Shown one piece after another: positions 43,236-50,638 of a stretch of 64,000 nt of DNA. Made by a program: the position numbers and the translations under genes. This DNA comes from Agromyces kandeliae (GTDB lineage: Bacteria; Actinomycetota; Actinomycetes; Actinomycetales; Microbacteriaceae): positions 1 through 64,000 of the forward strand of contig NZ_WKJD01000011.1 of assembly GCF_009674665.1 (NCBI RefSeq), written 5' to 3'. The notes below the pieces were generated by a model. The model saw only the letters and a program-made list of their open reading frames with translations, searched no databases and was not told the DNA's origin. Position 1 is the first letter of the stretch, and the number at the start of each line of letters is the position of its first letter.

Positions 43236-45038
43236 ATGCCGGTCATCCACTCCCATTCCTCCCACCTCCGCGTCGACGGGCTCTCCGTCGCGTTCGGCGA
43301 TCGGCGCGTCTTCGCCGATCTCGGCTTCGCCGTGGCGCCTGGGCATCGCCTCGGGCTCATCGGCGAGAACGGCGCGGGCAAGTCCACGCTGCTGCGGCTC
43401 ATCGCCGGTGCCTCCCTCGGGGGCGCCGTCGTGCACGGGCGCCTCGTGCGTCCCGCGCGCACCGGGCTGCTCCTGCAGGAACCGCCGTTCGCGTCGTCCG
43501 ACCGCATCGACGACGTGCTCGAGTCGGCCGTCGAGGAGGTGCGTGCGGTCGAGCGCGAACTCGACGCGGCCGCCGTCGCCCTCGGCGCCGTCGCCTCGGA
43601 CCGACCGGCGGCGGACGACGGCCCGGCCGAACGGTACGCCCGAGCGCTCGATGCCGCCGAACTCGCCGACGTCTGGTCCGTCGATCGTCGGCGCGACGAA
43701 CTGCTCGACGGCCTCGGCCTGGCCGGCCTCGGACGAGGCCGGCGCGTCGACGAGCTCTCCGGTGGGCAACGGAGCAGGTTCGCGCTCGCCGCCCTCCTCC
43801 TCTCGTCGCCGGAGGCCCTCCTGCTCGACGAACCGACCAACCACCTCGACGACGACGCCGCGGCCTTCCTCGAGGAGCGACTTCGCGCCTGGCGCGGGCC
43901 GGTCGTGTTCGCGAGCCACGACCGCGAGTTCCTCGACCGCGTGGCGACGGGACTCCTCGACCTCGATCCCGGTCGCACGGGCGCGACGGCACTGGCGCGA
44001 TCGGGCGATGCTCCGTCGAACGCGAACGGTCGCGAGGTGGTGCTCGCGGCATCCGTCGGGACGGTGTTCGGGGGGTCGTTCAGCGACTACCTCGGCCGCC
44101 GCGACGACGAACGCGCACGCTGGCGGCGGCAGTACGAGGACGAGCAGGGCGAGCTGAGGCGGCTCCGCCGCTCGGTCGCGGAGACGGCCCGCGCGGTCGC
44201 GCACGGCCGCGGGCCGACCGACAACGACAAGTTCCTCAAGCATTTCAAGCGCGGGAACGTCGAGGCCGCCGTGTCGAGGCGGGTCCGCAACGCCGAGGCC
44301 CGGCTCGACGACCTCGAGCGGACGCAGGTCGCCCGCCCGCCGGCGCCGATGGCGTTCGCGGGCATCCCGGGCGGCTCGCACGCGCCGTCGGACGCGGCGG
44401 GCCTCCTGGTGCACGTCTCCGACCTCGCCGTCGCCGGGCGCCTCGACCTCCGGGCGCTGCGGGTCGCCTCGACGACCAGGCTGCTGGTGACGGGCGCGAA
44501 CGGCGCCGGCAAGTCGACGCTCCTCGCGGTGCTCGCCGGTCGACTCGCCCCGGACCGGGGCACGGTGCACCGTCGACGGGGCCTGCGGGTCGGCCTGCTG
44601 GAACAGGACGTGCGCTTCGCCGACCCGGATGCCACGCCGCGCGCGATCTACGAGCGGGTGCTGGGGGAGCGGCGCGCCGAGCGCGTGCCCCTCGCGGGTC
44701 TCGGACTCGTCGCGCCGCGCGACCTCGATCGGGCCGTCGGGCGGCTCTCGGTCGGACAGCAGCGACGGCTCGCGCTCGCGTTGGTCATCGCCGCGCCCCC
44801 GCACGTGTTCCTGCTCGACGAGCCGACCAACCACCTCTCGCTGGCCCTCGCCGGCGAGCTCGAGGACGCGCTCGGCGGATTCCCGGGAGCGGTGATCGTC
44901 GCCAGCCACGACCGCTGGCTCCGTCGCCGATGGGCGGGCGCGGAACTGGCCCTCCCGGCGCGGTCGGCCGCCGAGGCATCCGTCGTCACGCCCCCGGATC
45001 GCGAGATGGCGGGCGCCGTGCCGCGAGGACCACGATGA
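43236..45038 (+). CDS. ABC-F family ATP-binding protein (ribosome-protection type)
   Basis: 600 residues, two ATPase domains and no membrane segments. Domain 1: GENGAGKST, ELSGGQRSRFAL, LLLDEPTNHLD, SHDREFLD. Linker ~280-365 with NDKFLKHFKRGNVEAAVSRR, the interdomain helix that enters the ribosomal E site in antibiotic-resistance ABC-Fs (Msr/Lmr/Vml-like). Domain 2: GANGAGKST, RLSVGQQRRLAL, LLDEPTNHLS, SHDRWL. Probably protects ribosomes from macrolide, lincosamide or pleuromutilin-class drugs (inference). The start is the ATG after the SD palindrome. Its 3' end overlaps the convergent VanZ gene by 53 bases. Confidence 0.9.
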   Translation: MPVIHSHSSHLRVDGLSVAFGDRRVFADLGFAVAPGHRLGLIGENGAGKSTLLRLIAGASLGGAVVHGRLVRPARTGLLLQEPPFASSDRIDDVLESAVEEVRAVERELDAAAVALGAVASDRPAADDGPAERYARALDAAELADVWSVDRRRDELLDGLGLAGLGRGRRVDELSGGQRSRFALAALLLSSPEALLLDEPTNHLDDDAAAFLEERLRAWRGPVVFASHDREFLDRVATGLLDLDPGRTGATALARSGDAPSNANGREVVLAASVGTVFGGSFSDYLGRRDDERARWRRQYEDEQGELRRLRRSVAETARAVAHGRGPTDNDKFLKHFKRGNVEAAVSRRVRNAEARLDDLERTQVARPPAPMAFAGIPGGSHAPSDAAGLLVHVSDLAVAGRLDLRALRVASTTRLLVTGANGAGKSTLLAVLAGRLAPDRGTVHRRRGLRVGLLEQDVRFADPDATPRAIYERVLGERRAERVPLAGLGLVAPRDLDRAVGRLSVGQQRRLALALVIAAPPHVFLLDEPTNHLSLALAGELEDALGGFPGAVIVASHDRWLRRRWAGAELALPARSAAEASVVTPPDREMAGAVPRGPR

Positions 45039-45489
45039 GTGCGCCGATGCCCGCGCCGATCCCGTTCGCGACGACGTCGCGCAGGTCGAACGTGCGCCCG
45101 GGGAGGTAGCGCCCCTGCACGATCTCCGCGGCCAGGCTCGCCGCGGACGCCAGCGCGGTCGCGGAGATCACCAGGTGCAGGCGTTGACGCCGGAACCACG
45201 CCGCCCAGAGTGCGCCGAACGGGAGGAAGAGGACCGCGTTCAGGCCTGCCTGCACGAGCGGGTAGCGGATCCCGGCGGGCATCCCCATCCGCCCGAGGAG
45301 GTCGATGATCCCGTCGACCCTGATGAGGCCGCCCTCGCCGTCCACGTGCACGGGCCAGAAGAGCACGATCCAGAGGCCGATGCCGTACGCGACGCCGACG
45401 ATCGCGAGGACCACGCGTCGCCACGCGAGCGCGCGCCGACCGGGCCCCGCGGGCGCCGGGCGTCGGTCGGGATACGGCGTCCGGGACAT
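44986..45489 (-). CDS. VanZ-family membrane protein
   Basis: 167 residues with four or five hydrophobic segments. The VanZ core is recognisable: ALNAVLFLPFGALWAAWFRR, then SAASLAAEIVQGRYLPGRTFDLRDVVANGIGAGIGALIVVL (the E..Q....R..D..D..N..G pattern). Function is poorly known; some members change teicoplanin tolerance. TACGCT ends six bases before the ATG (leaderless pattern). The last 53 bases lie antisense to the end of the ABC-F gene. Confidence 0.87.
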   Translation of the reverse strand: MSRTPYPDRRPAPAGPGRRALAWRRVVLAIVGVAYGIGLWIVLFWPVHVDGEGGLIRVDGIIDLLGRMGMPAGIRYPLVQAGLNAVLFLPFGALWAAWFRRQRLHLVISATALASAASLAAEIVQGRYLPGRTFDLRDVVANGIGAGIGALIVVLAARRPPSRDPGA

Positions 45490-45557
45490 CGACACAGCGT
45501 AGCCCGGTGATGTTGCGTCGAGGTGTCGCCGGTGCGCGCGCCGGCTTGCGGACCTGA

Positions 45558-45573
45558 TCGAACGTATGTTCGA
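45558..45573 (+). promoter_or_regulatory. LexA-type SOS box
   Basis: TCGAACGTATGTTCGA is a full match to the Gram-positive/actinobacterial LexA operator (CGAAC-N4-GTTCG, with flanking T and A). It ends eight bases before the ATG of the radical-SAM gene and would overlap its promoter. The DNA-damage response regulator LexA should therefore repress that gene. Confidence 0.85.
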
Positions 45574-45581
45574 ATGAGCGC

Positions 45582-46634
45582 ATGCGATGGAACGGCCAGG
45601 AACTCGATGTCGAGCAGCAGGGGACGCTGCCCGGCCTGGCCCGATTGAGCAACCTCGTGAGGTCCGTCCGGACACCCGAGTTCGCGGGCCTGACCTTCCA
45701 CGAGGTGCTCGCCAAGTCGGCGCTCAACAGGGTTCCGGGCCAGTCGTACGTGCCCTTCGGATGGACCATCAATCCGTACAGGGGGTGCAGCCACGCCTGC
45801 GTCTACTGCTTCGCGCGACCGACCCACGAGTACCTCGACCTCGGCCCGGGCGACGACTTCGACCGGCAGCTGATCGTCAAGGTGAACGTCGCCGACGTGC
45901 TGCGTCGTGAGCTCGCACGGCCGTCCTGGCGGCACGACCCGGTGGCGCTCGGCACGAACACCGACCCGTACCAGCGCGCCGAGGGTCGGTACGCACTGAT
46001 GCCCGGGATCATCGAGGCGCTCGCGGGCAGCGGCACGCCGTTCAGCGTGCTCACGAAGGGCACGCTGCTCCGTCGCGACCTCCCCCTGCTCGCGAGTGCG
46101 AGCGAGCACGTGCCCATCGACCTCGCGATGTCGATCGCGGTGTACGACGACGAACTGCAGCGTTCGATCGAGCCCGGCACTCCGACCACGACCGCCAGGC
46201 TCGCGGGCGTCACCGCAATACGCGAGGCGGGCTTCGACTGCACCGTGTTCCTGATGCCGATCCTCCCGTACCTGACCGACACGCGGGCGCACCTCGACGA
46301 TGCGCTCGGTCGGGTGAAGGCGGCCGGCGCGACGAGCGTCGTGTACTCCGCGCTGCACCTGCGCGGGTCCGTCAAGCCATGGTTCTTCGCCTGGCTCTCC
46401 CGGGAGCATCCCGAACTCGTGCCGAAGTACCGCGCGATGTTCCCCGGAGCGGCGGCGTATGCGCCGAAGGAGTACCGAACGTGGCTCGCGGCGCGCGTCG
46501 CGCCGTTGCTTCGGGCGCACCGCCTCGATCGCGGTCGGGAGGACGTCGTGACCGGTGGCGTGCGCTCGCGCGTCGCCGATCGGTCCTCTCCGCCTCCGGT
46601 TCTCGACGCCGCGGCGCCGGCGATGCTGTTCTGA
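45582..46634 (+). CDS. Rv2578c-family radical SAM protein
   Basis: 350 residues. The radical SAM cysteine motif CSHACVYC (CxxxCxxC) lies in WTINPYRGCSHACVYCFARPTHEYLD (~61-86), and ALGTNTDPYQRAEGRY and SVLTKGTLLRRDL follow. It belongs with M. tuberculosis Rv2578c and distantly with spore-photoproduct-lyase-like proteins. A perfect LexA box directly upstream supports a role in response to DNA damage; the actual substrate is unknown. Confidence 0.9.
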   Translation: MRWNGQELDVEQQGTLPGLARLSNLVRSVRTPEFAGLTFHEVLAKSALNRVPGQSYVPFGWTINPYRGCSHACVYCFARPTHEYLDLGPGDDFDRQLIVKVNVADVLRRELARPSWRHDPVALGTNTDPYQRAEGRYALMPGIIEALAGSGTPFSVLTKGTLLRRDLPLLASASEHVPIDLAMSIAVYDDELQRSIEPGTPTTTARLAGVTAIREAGFDCTVFLMPILPYLTDTRAHLDDALGRVKAAGATSVVYSALHLRGSVKPWFFAWLSREHPELVPKYRAMFPGAAAYAPKEYRTWLAARVAPLLRAHRLDRGREDVVTGGVRSRVADRSSPPPVLDAAAPAMLF

Positions 46635-46722
46635 CGCCGCGGTGCCGCGAGTGGGGCGATCGGCCGCCGAACTGAGATAATCCGGCCAGTGCCTCTTCCC
46701 CCGCGGCCGGATCGGAGCAACC

Positions 46723-48054
46723 ATGACCCTCGGCCTGCCCGAGCACCTCGCGAAGGCGTCCCTGAGCCGGGCGCTCGCGAGCGCCGGGCATGCTGCGGGT
46801 GCGGTCTGCCTCGCGTCGGCCATGGTCATCGCGGTCGCGTCGATCGTCGTCGATCCCGTCGGCGAGATCGGTCCCGACCGGCAGGCGGCGATCGCGGCGT
46901 TCGCGCTGATCGGCGTGCAGGCCGCGCTCTTCGCGCTCGTGGCATTCCATCCGAGCGTCACCCTCACGGTCGTGTACCTCCTCGGAGGCACTGCCGTCGT
47001 GTACGGGCTGACCGTGCTCGTGATGGCCCAGGGCAACGGCTTCGAGACGACGAACAACGCGCTGCTCGCCATGCCGCGCACCGCCCTGCTCCTCCTCGGC
47101 GGCGCAGGGATCGGCTCTCGGATCGCGATCACCTGGGCGACGCTCGGCTGGGGACTCGGTGAGGCGGCGGCGTTCCTCGGTGCGATGGCCGCAGGCGCCG
47201 CGTGGGCGCCCAACGCCGCGGCTGCCGCCGCACTCGGCATCGTCGTGATCACGCGGGTCTTCGACGCCGTGACGCGCAGCGACGCCCGACGCGAGACGGC
47301 GCTGCATCGCGCCAGCCAGCAGACTCGTGAGCTCGTCATCCGCCACGACTACGAACTCCGCGCCATCGCGCGCCTCCACGACACCGCGCTCAGTCACCTC
47401 GTCGCGATCGCCGCATCCGGTTCGGGGCCCGTCGACGAGCGGCTTCGCACCGCGATCCGCCACGACCTCTCCCTCATCGTCGGGCGGGACTGGGCGACAG
47501 AGCACTCGGAGGACGGCGAGGCGGCCGCGGTCAGGACCGGAACGGGGGGCGCGACGTCGACCGCCCTCCGTGCCGCCGAGTCCCGCGATGCATCCGAGGC
47601 GTCGGGCCGGGATCGGACCGGCGCGAGCCGAGCGGGCGCGATGTCCACCATCGCAGCCGAGGAGGCCCCCGCGCCGCTCTCCGAAGCGTTCGGCGTCGCG
47701 CGCGACGCCGGGCTGGAGGTGAACGTGTCCGGCCCCCCGGACGTCCTCGCCGCCGTGGGTCCTCGGCGTCGCTCGGCGATCGAGTCCGCCGTCGCGCAGT
47801 GCCTGATGAACGTCGCCCGGCACGCCGGCGTCGATGACGTGGAAGTCGTGCTGGGGCGTGCGGACGGCGAGGTCACCGTCGTCGTCGTGGACGATGGACG
47901 GGGATTCGACCCGGAACACGTCCCCGACGATCGCATCGGGCTCCGCACGTCCATCAGGGGTCGGATCGAGCAGGAGGGCGGTCGCGCACGAGTCTGGTCG
48001 CGGCCCGGCGTCGGCACCACCGTGCTGCTCGCCGTCCCGGAGGGTGGCGAATGA
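46723..48054 (+). CDS. Membrane sensor histidine kinase (HisKA_3-like)
   Basis: 443 residues. About five hydrophobic segments fill residues ~20-180. The dimerisation region IARLHDTALSHLVAI (~213-227) carries the phospho-acceptor His-Asp pair of the NarL/DesK-type kinases. The HATPase domain has AVAQCLMNVARHAG (N box), VVDDGRGFD (G1) and RIGLRTSIRGRIEQEGG (G2). The sensory signal is unknown. GGAG ribosome site upstream. It overlaps the kinase-like gene (ATGA), and the response regulator follows. Confidence 0.86.
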   Translation: MTLGLPEHLAKASLSRALASAGHAAGAVCLASAMVIAVASIVVDPVGEIGPDRQAAIAAFALIGVQAALFALVAFHPSVTLTVVYLLGGTAVVYGLTVLVMAQGNGFETTNNALLAMPRTALLLLGGAGIGSRIAITWATLGWGLGEAAAFLGAMAAGAAWAPNAAAAAALGIVVITRVFDAVTRSDARRETALHRASQQTRELVIRHDYELRAIARLHDTALSHLVAIAASGSGPVDERLRTAIRHDLSLIVGRDWATEHSEDGEAAAVRTGTGGATSTALRAAESRDASEASGRDRTGASRAGAMSTIAAEEAPAPLSEAFGVARDAGLEVNVSGPPDVLAAVGPRRRSAIESAVAQCLMNVARHAGVDDVEVVLGRADGEVTVVVVDDGRGFDPEHVPDDRIGLRTSIRGRIEQEGGRARVWSRPGVGTTVLLAVPEGGE

Positions 48055-49199
48055 GCACCGCACTCCGCCTCACCCAGCAGGAGGTCGACCCGATCGGCGG
48101 CGTCGCGGCGGCCCCGCTGGTGCTCATCGGCTCGATCCTCGGAGCGGCGACCTCGATCGCGCTGACGGCGTGGCACTGGGACGAGGTCGGATCGGTGCTC
48201 GCCGCGATCGCAGGCATCCTGCTCGTCGCCGCGGCGGGCGCGGTGGCGACCGTGTCGGCCCTTCCGTCACGTGCGCCGTTCACCGTGGAACGGCTCTGGT
48301 TCGCGGTCGCGCTCGCCGTCGGAGGCGCGATCGCCGAGTACGTCAGCACGGTGGGCGCGGATCGCTACCTGTACGACAACTACGGTCCGCTCGTCGTCGG
48401 CATCCTGATCCTCTCCCTCGCGCCCTTCAGCACCTGGGTCTCGCTGCTCGCGGCCGGCGCGGTCGCAGCCGCCGTGCTCGCGATCCTCGCCGTCGGCTCG
48501 TCGGGTGCGAGCGCGTTGCAGGCCAACGCCGCCGCGCTCGTCGCCGTCAACTCGGTCGCGGTGCTCGCCCTCTCCGCGGCGGGGGCGGCGTACTCGGCGA
48601 CCATCGTCCGGGAGAGCCTGGCGTGGCAGCGGGAGGCGAATGCGATCGCGCTCGAACGCGATGGCGGCGTGCGCGCCGGGATCGTCCGCTCGGTGCAGCA
48701 GGGCCGCGTCTCGGTGCTCAGCAGGGAGGTGCTGCCGTTCCTCGCCGGCGTCATGAACGCCGAGCGGATCAGCGTCGCCGACGCCGATCGCGCGCGCGAA
48801 CTCGCGGAGATGCTCCGTCGCGCGCTGAAGGCGGGCATCGAATCGACGTGGCTCGACGACCTGGCCTCGTCGATCGCGGCCGCACGCCGGATCCCCATCA
48901 CGGTGGACGATCCCGGAGCCACCGCGGCGCGTCTCCGCAGCGACCAGCGGCCCCCGTTGACCGCGCTGCTGTCCTGGCTGAGCAGCGCCGAGCGCTCGGA
49001 CGCGATCCGGATCCGGGTGGCGGCGGAGGGCAGCGGCTCGATCGTCCGCGTCGAGGCGCGCGTGGCCGCGGCCGGCGGTTCGGCGCCGGCACGGCGAGAG
49101 GTCGAGCGGTTCCTCGCGGTCGCTCGCGCCGTGGGGGTGCGCGCCGATCTCGAGATGGCGCGAGAGAATATCCGGGTGGAGTTCCGATATGACGCCTGA
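48051..49199 (+). CDS. Membrane protein resembling a degenerate histidine kinase
   Basis: 382 residues. Seven or so hydrophobic segments (~18-190) are followed by a cytoplasmic helical region. The layout matches the kinase upstream, but I find no His-Asp acceptor box and no N or G box of an HATPase. RVSVLSREVLPFLAGVMNAERISVADADRARELAEMLRRAL stands where the dimerisation helices would be. Likely a non-catalytic partner of the neighbouring kinase (inference). It overlaps the kinase by ATGA and the response regulator by 11 bases. Confidence 0.72.
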   Translation: MSTALRLTQQEVDPIGGVAAAPLVLIGSILGAATSIALTAWHWDEVGSVLAAIAGILLVAAAGAVATVSALPSRAPFTVERLWFAVALAVGGAIAEYVSTVGADRYLYDNYGPLVVGILILSLAPFSTWVSLLAAGAVAAAVLAILAVGSSGASALQANAAALVAVNSVAVLALSAAGAAYSATIVRESLAWQREANAIALERDGGVRAGIVRSVQQGRVSVLSREVLPFLAGVMNAERISVADADRARELAEMLRRALKAGIESTWLDDLASSIAAARRIPITVDDPGATAARLRSDQRPPLTALLSWLSSAERSDAIRIRVAAEGSGSIVRVEARVAAAGGSAPARREVERFLAVARAVGVRADLEMARENIRVEFRYDA

Positions 49200-49869
49200 G
49201 CCCGACGCCGACGAAGTCGTCAGGGTCGCGATCCTCGACGACCACGCCGTCATCGTCGACGGCATCGCGAGCTGGATCGCGGAGCACGCCCCCGACCTCC
49301 GTGTCGTCATCCGCACGACCATGTGGCTTGACCTGATCCGCCACCCCGACTTCCCGGTCGACCTCGTGCTCATGGACCTCCAGCTCGGCGACACTGTCTC
49401 CATCGAGTCGCGGATCCGCGCGTGTCGGGCCGCGGGGGCGATCGTCGTCGTGGTGACCGCGCTCGACGACGACGCATCGCGTGAGCGCTGCCTCGCGGCC
49501 GGCGCGGATGCCTTCGTGTCGAAGACGTTCCCGGTGGAGGACGTCGTGGCGGCGGCCCGGCGTGCGCTCCGCGGCGAACGGGCGCCCGCGGCGCCGAAGG
49601 GGCCGGACGGCTCTGGCGCATCGGACGACGGAGCGCTCGAGGTCTCCGCCCCGCCGGAGGCCGCGCTCAGCGCGGCGGAGCGGCGGGCCGTCGGCCTCTA
49701 CGTGCAGGGGATGTCGACGGCCGACGTCGCCGCGAGCATGGACGTCGGGTACGAGACCGCGAAGACCTACCTCCGGCGGGCGCGCGACAAGTACGCCAAG
49801 GTCGGCAGGCCGGCAGGCCGCCGCGCCGAACTGATCCGCCGAGCGGCGGAGGACGGGATGCTCGAGTAG
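49189..49869 (+). CDS. LuxR/NarL-type response regulator
   Basis: 226 residues. Receiver domain: acidic pair in AILDDHAVIVDGI, phospho-acceptor Asp in VLMDLQLGD, conserved Thr-Ala in VVVTALDDD and Lys in FVSKTFPVED. A linker of ~30 residues leads to the helix-turn-helix LSAAERRAVGLYVQGMSTADVAASMDVGYETAKTYLRRARDKYAKVGR. It is the presumed output of the two membrane proteins encoded just upstream and overlaps them. Its targets are unknown. Confidence 0.9.
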   Translation: MTPEPDADEVVRVAILDDHAVIVDGIASWIAEHAPDLRVVIRTTMWLDLIRHPDFPVDLVLMDLQLGDTVSIESRIRACRAAGAIVVVVTALDDDASRERCLAAGADAFVSKTFPVEDVVAAARRALRGERAPAAPKGPDGSGASDDGALEVSAPPEAALSAAERRAVGLYVQGMSTADVAASMDVGYETAKTYLRRARDKYAKVGRPAGRRAELIRRAAEDGMLE

Positions 49870-50486
49870 TGGCCAAGCTCTACTTCCGGTACGGCGCGAT
49901 GAACTCGGGCAAGTCCACCGCGTTGCTGCAGGCCGCGTTCAACTACGAGGAGCGCGGGCATCGGGTGCTGCTCGCGAAGCCGGCGGTCGACACCAAGGGC
50001 GATCGCGACATCGTCTCGAGGCTCGGCGTCGTCCGCGAGGTCGACTTCACGATCGCGCCCGACGACCAGGTGCTCGAGGTGTTCCAGCGTCACCGCACGC
50101 CCGTCATCGAGGCCCACGGCCGCGACGTGAGCTGCCTGCTCGTCGACGAGGCGCAGTTCCTCACGGGCGATCAGGTCGACGACCTGCTGCGGATCGCACT
50201 GCTCGACGACATCCCCGTCCTCGCCTACGGGATCCGCACCGACTTCCAGACCGTCGCCTTCGCCGGCAGCGGTCGCCTCCTCGAGGTCGCCCACAGCCTC
50301 GAGGAACTGAAGACGATCTGCCGATGCGGCAGGAAGGCGATCTTCAACGGCCGGCGCGTCGGCGGTCGATTCATCTTCGACGGCGACCAGGTCGCGATCG
50401 ACGGTGTCGAGGTGACCTACGAGTCGCTCTGCGGGGTCTGCTACCTGGAGGAGAGCGGCGGCCGGCTTCGCGGACGCCACGGCTGA
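49869..50486 (+). CDS. tdk: Thymidine kinase
   Basis: 205 residues, type II (TK1-like). P-loop YGAMNSGKSTALLQ, LLVDEAQFLT, lasso-type loop, and zinc-binding cysteines in ICRCGRKA and CGVCY. It salvages thymidine to dTMP. The GTG start shares one base with the stop codon of the response regulator gene (TAGTG), so it may be co-translated with the signalling genes, although the functions seem unrelated. Confidence 0.94.
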   Translation: MAKLYFRYGAMNSGKSTALLQAAFNYEERGHRVLLAKPAVDTKGDRDIVSRLGVVREVDFTIAPDDQVLEVFQRHRTPVIEAHGRDVSCLLVDEAQFLTGDQVDDLLRIALLDDIPVLAYGIRTDFQTVAFAGSGRLLEVAHSLEELKTICRCGRKAIFNGRRVGGRFIFDGDQVAIDGVEVTYESLCGVCYLEESGGRLRGRHG

Positions 50487-50527
50487 TCCTCGGGGGGCTG
50501 CCCCAGTTCGGGGGCCACTTCCACCCT

Positions 50528-50618
50528 GTCCTCACATCGGAGGACAACGGCACGTTAACCTGTCTCTGTCCGCCGACCCGAACGGCGGACGCTCGGGGGC
50601 CGTCATCGGGGCCCGAGC
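50528..50618 (+). promoter_or_regulatory. Hairpin-rich leader upstream of the sugar transferase gene
   Basis: GTCCTC/GAGGAC (50528-50545) flank a short dyad. TAACCT (50556-50561) could be a -10. GTCCGCCG (50568-50575) pairs with CGGCGGAC (50583-50590), and GCTCGGG with CCCGAGC across 50591-50618. A GGAGGT ribosome site then precedes the ATG. The two stems would sit at the 5' end of the mRNA; their role is unknown. Confidence 0.45.
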
Positions 50619-50638
50619 CACTGCGGCGGAGGTGATGG

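Noticed and set aside
42985..44157. Alternative GTG frame starting inside the ABC-F leader
   Set aside because: It overlaps the ABC-F gene in another frame and encodes low-complexity Arg/Ser sequence. The ABC-F frame has all ATPase motifs.
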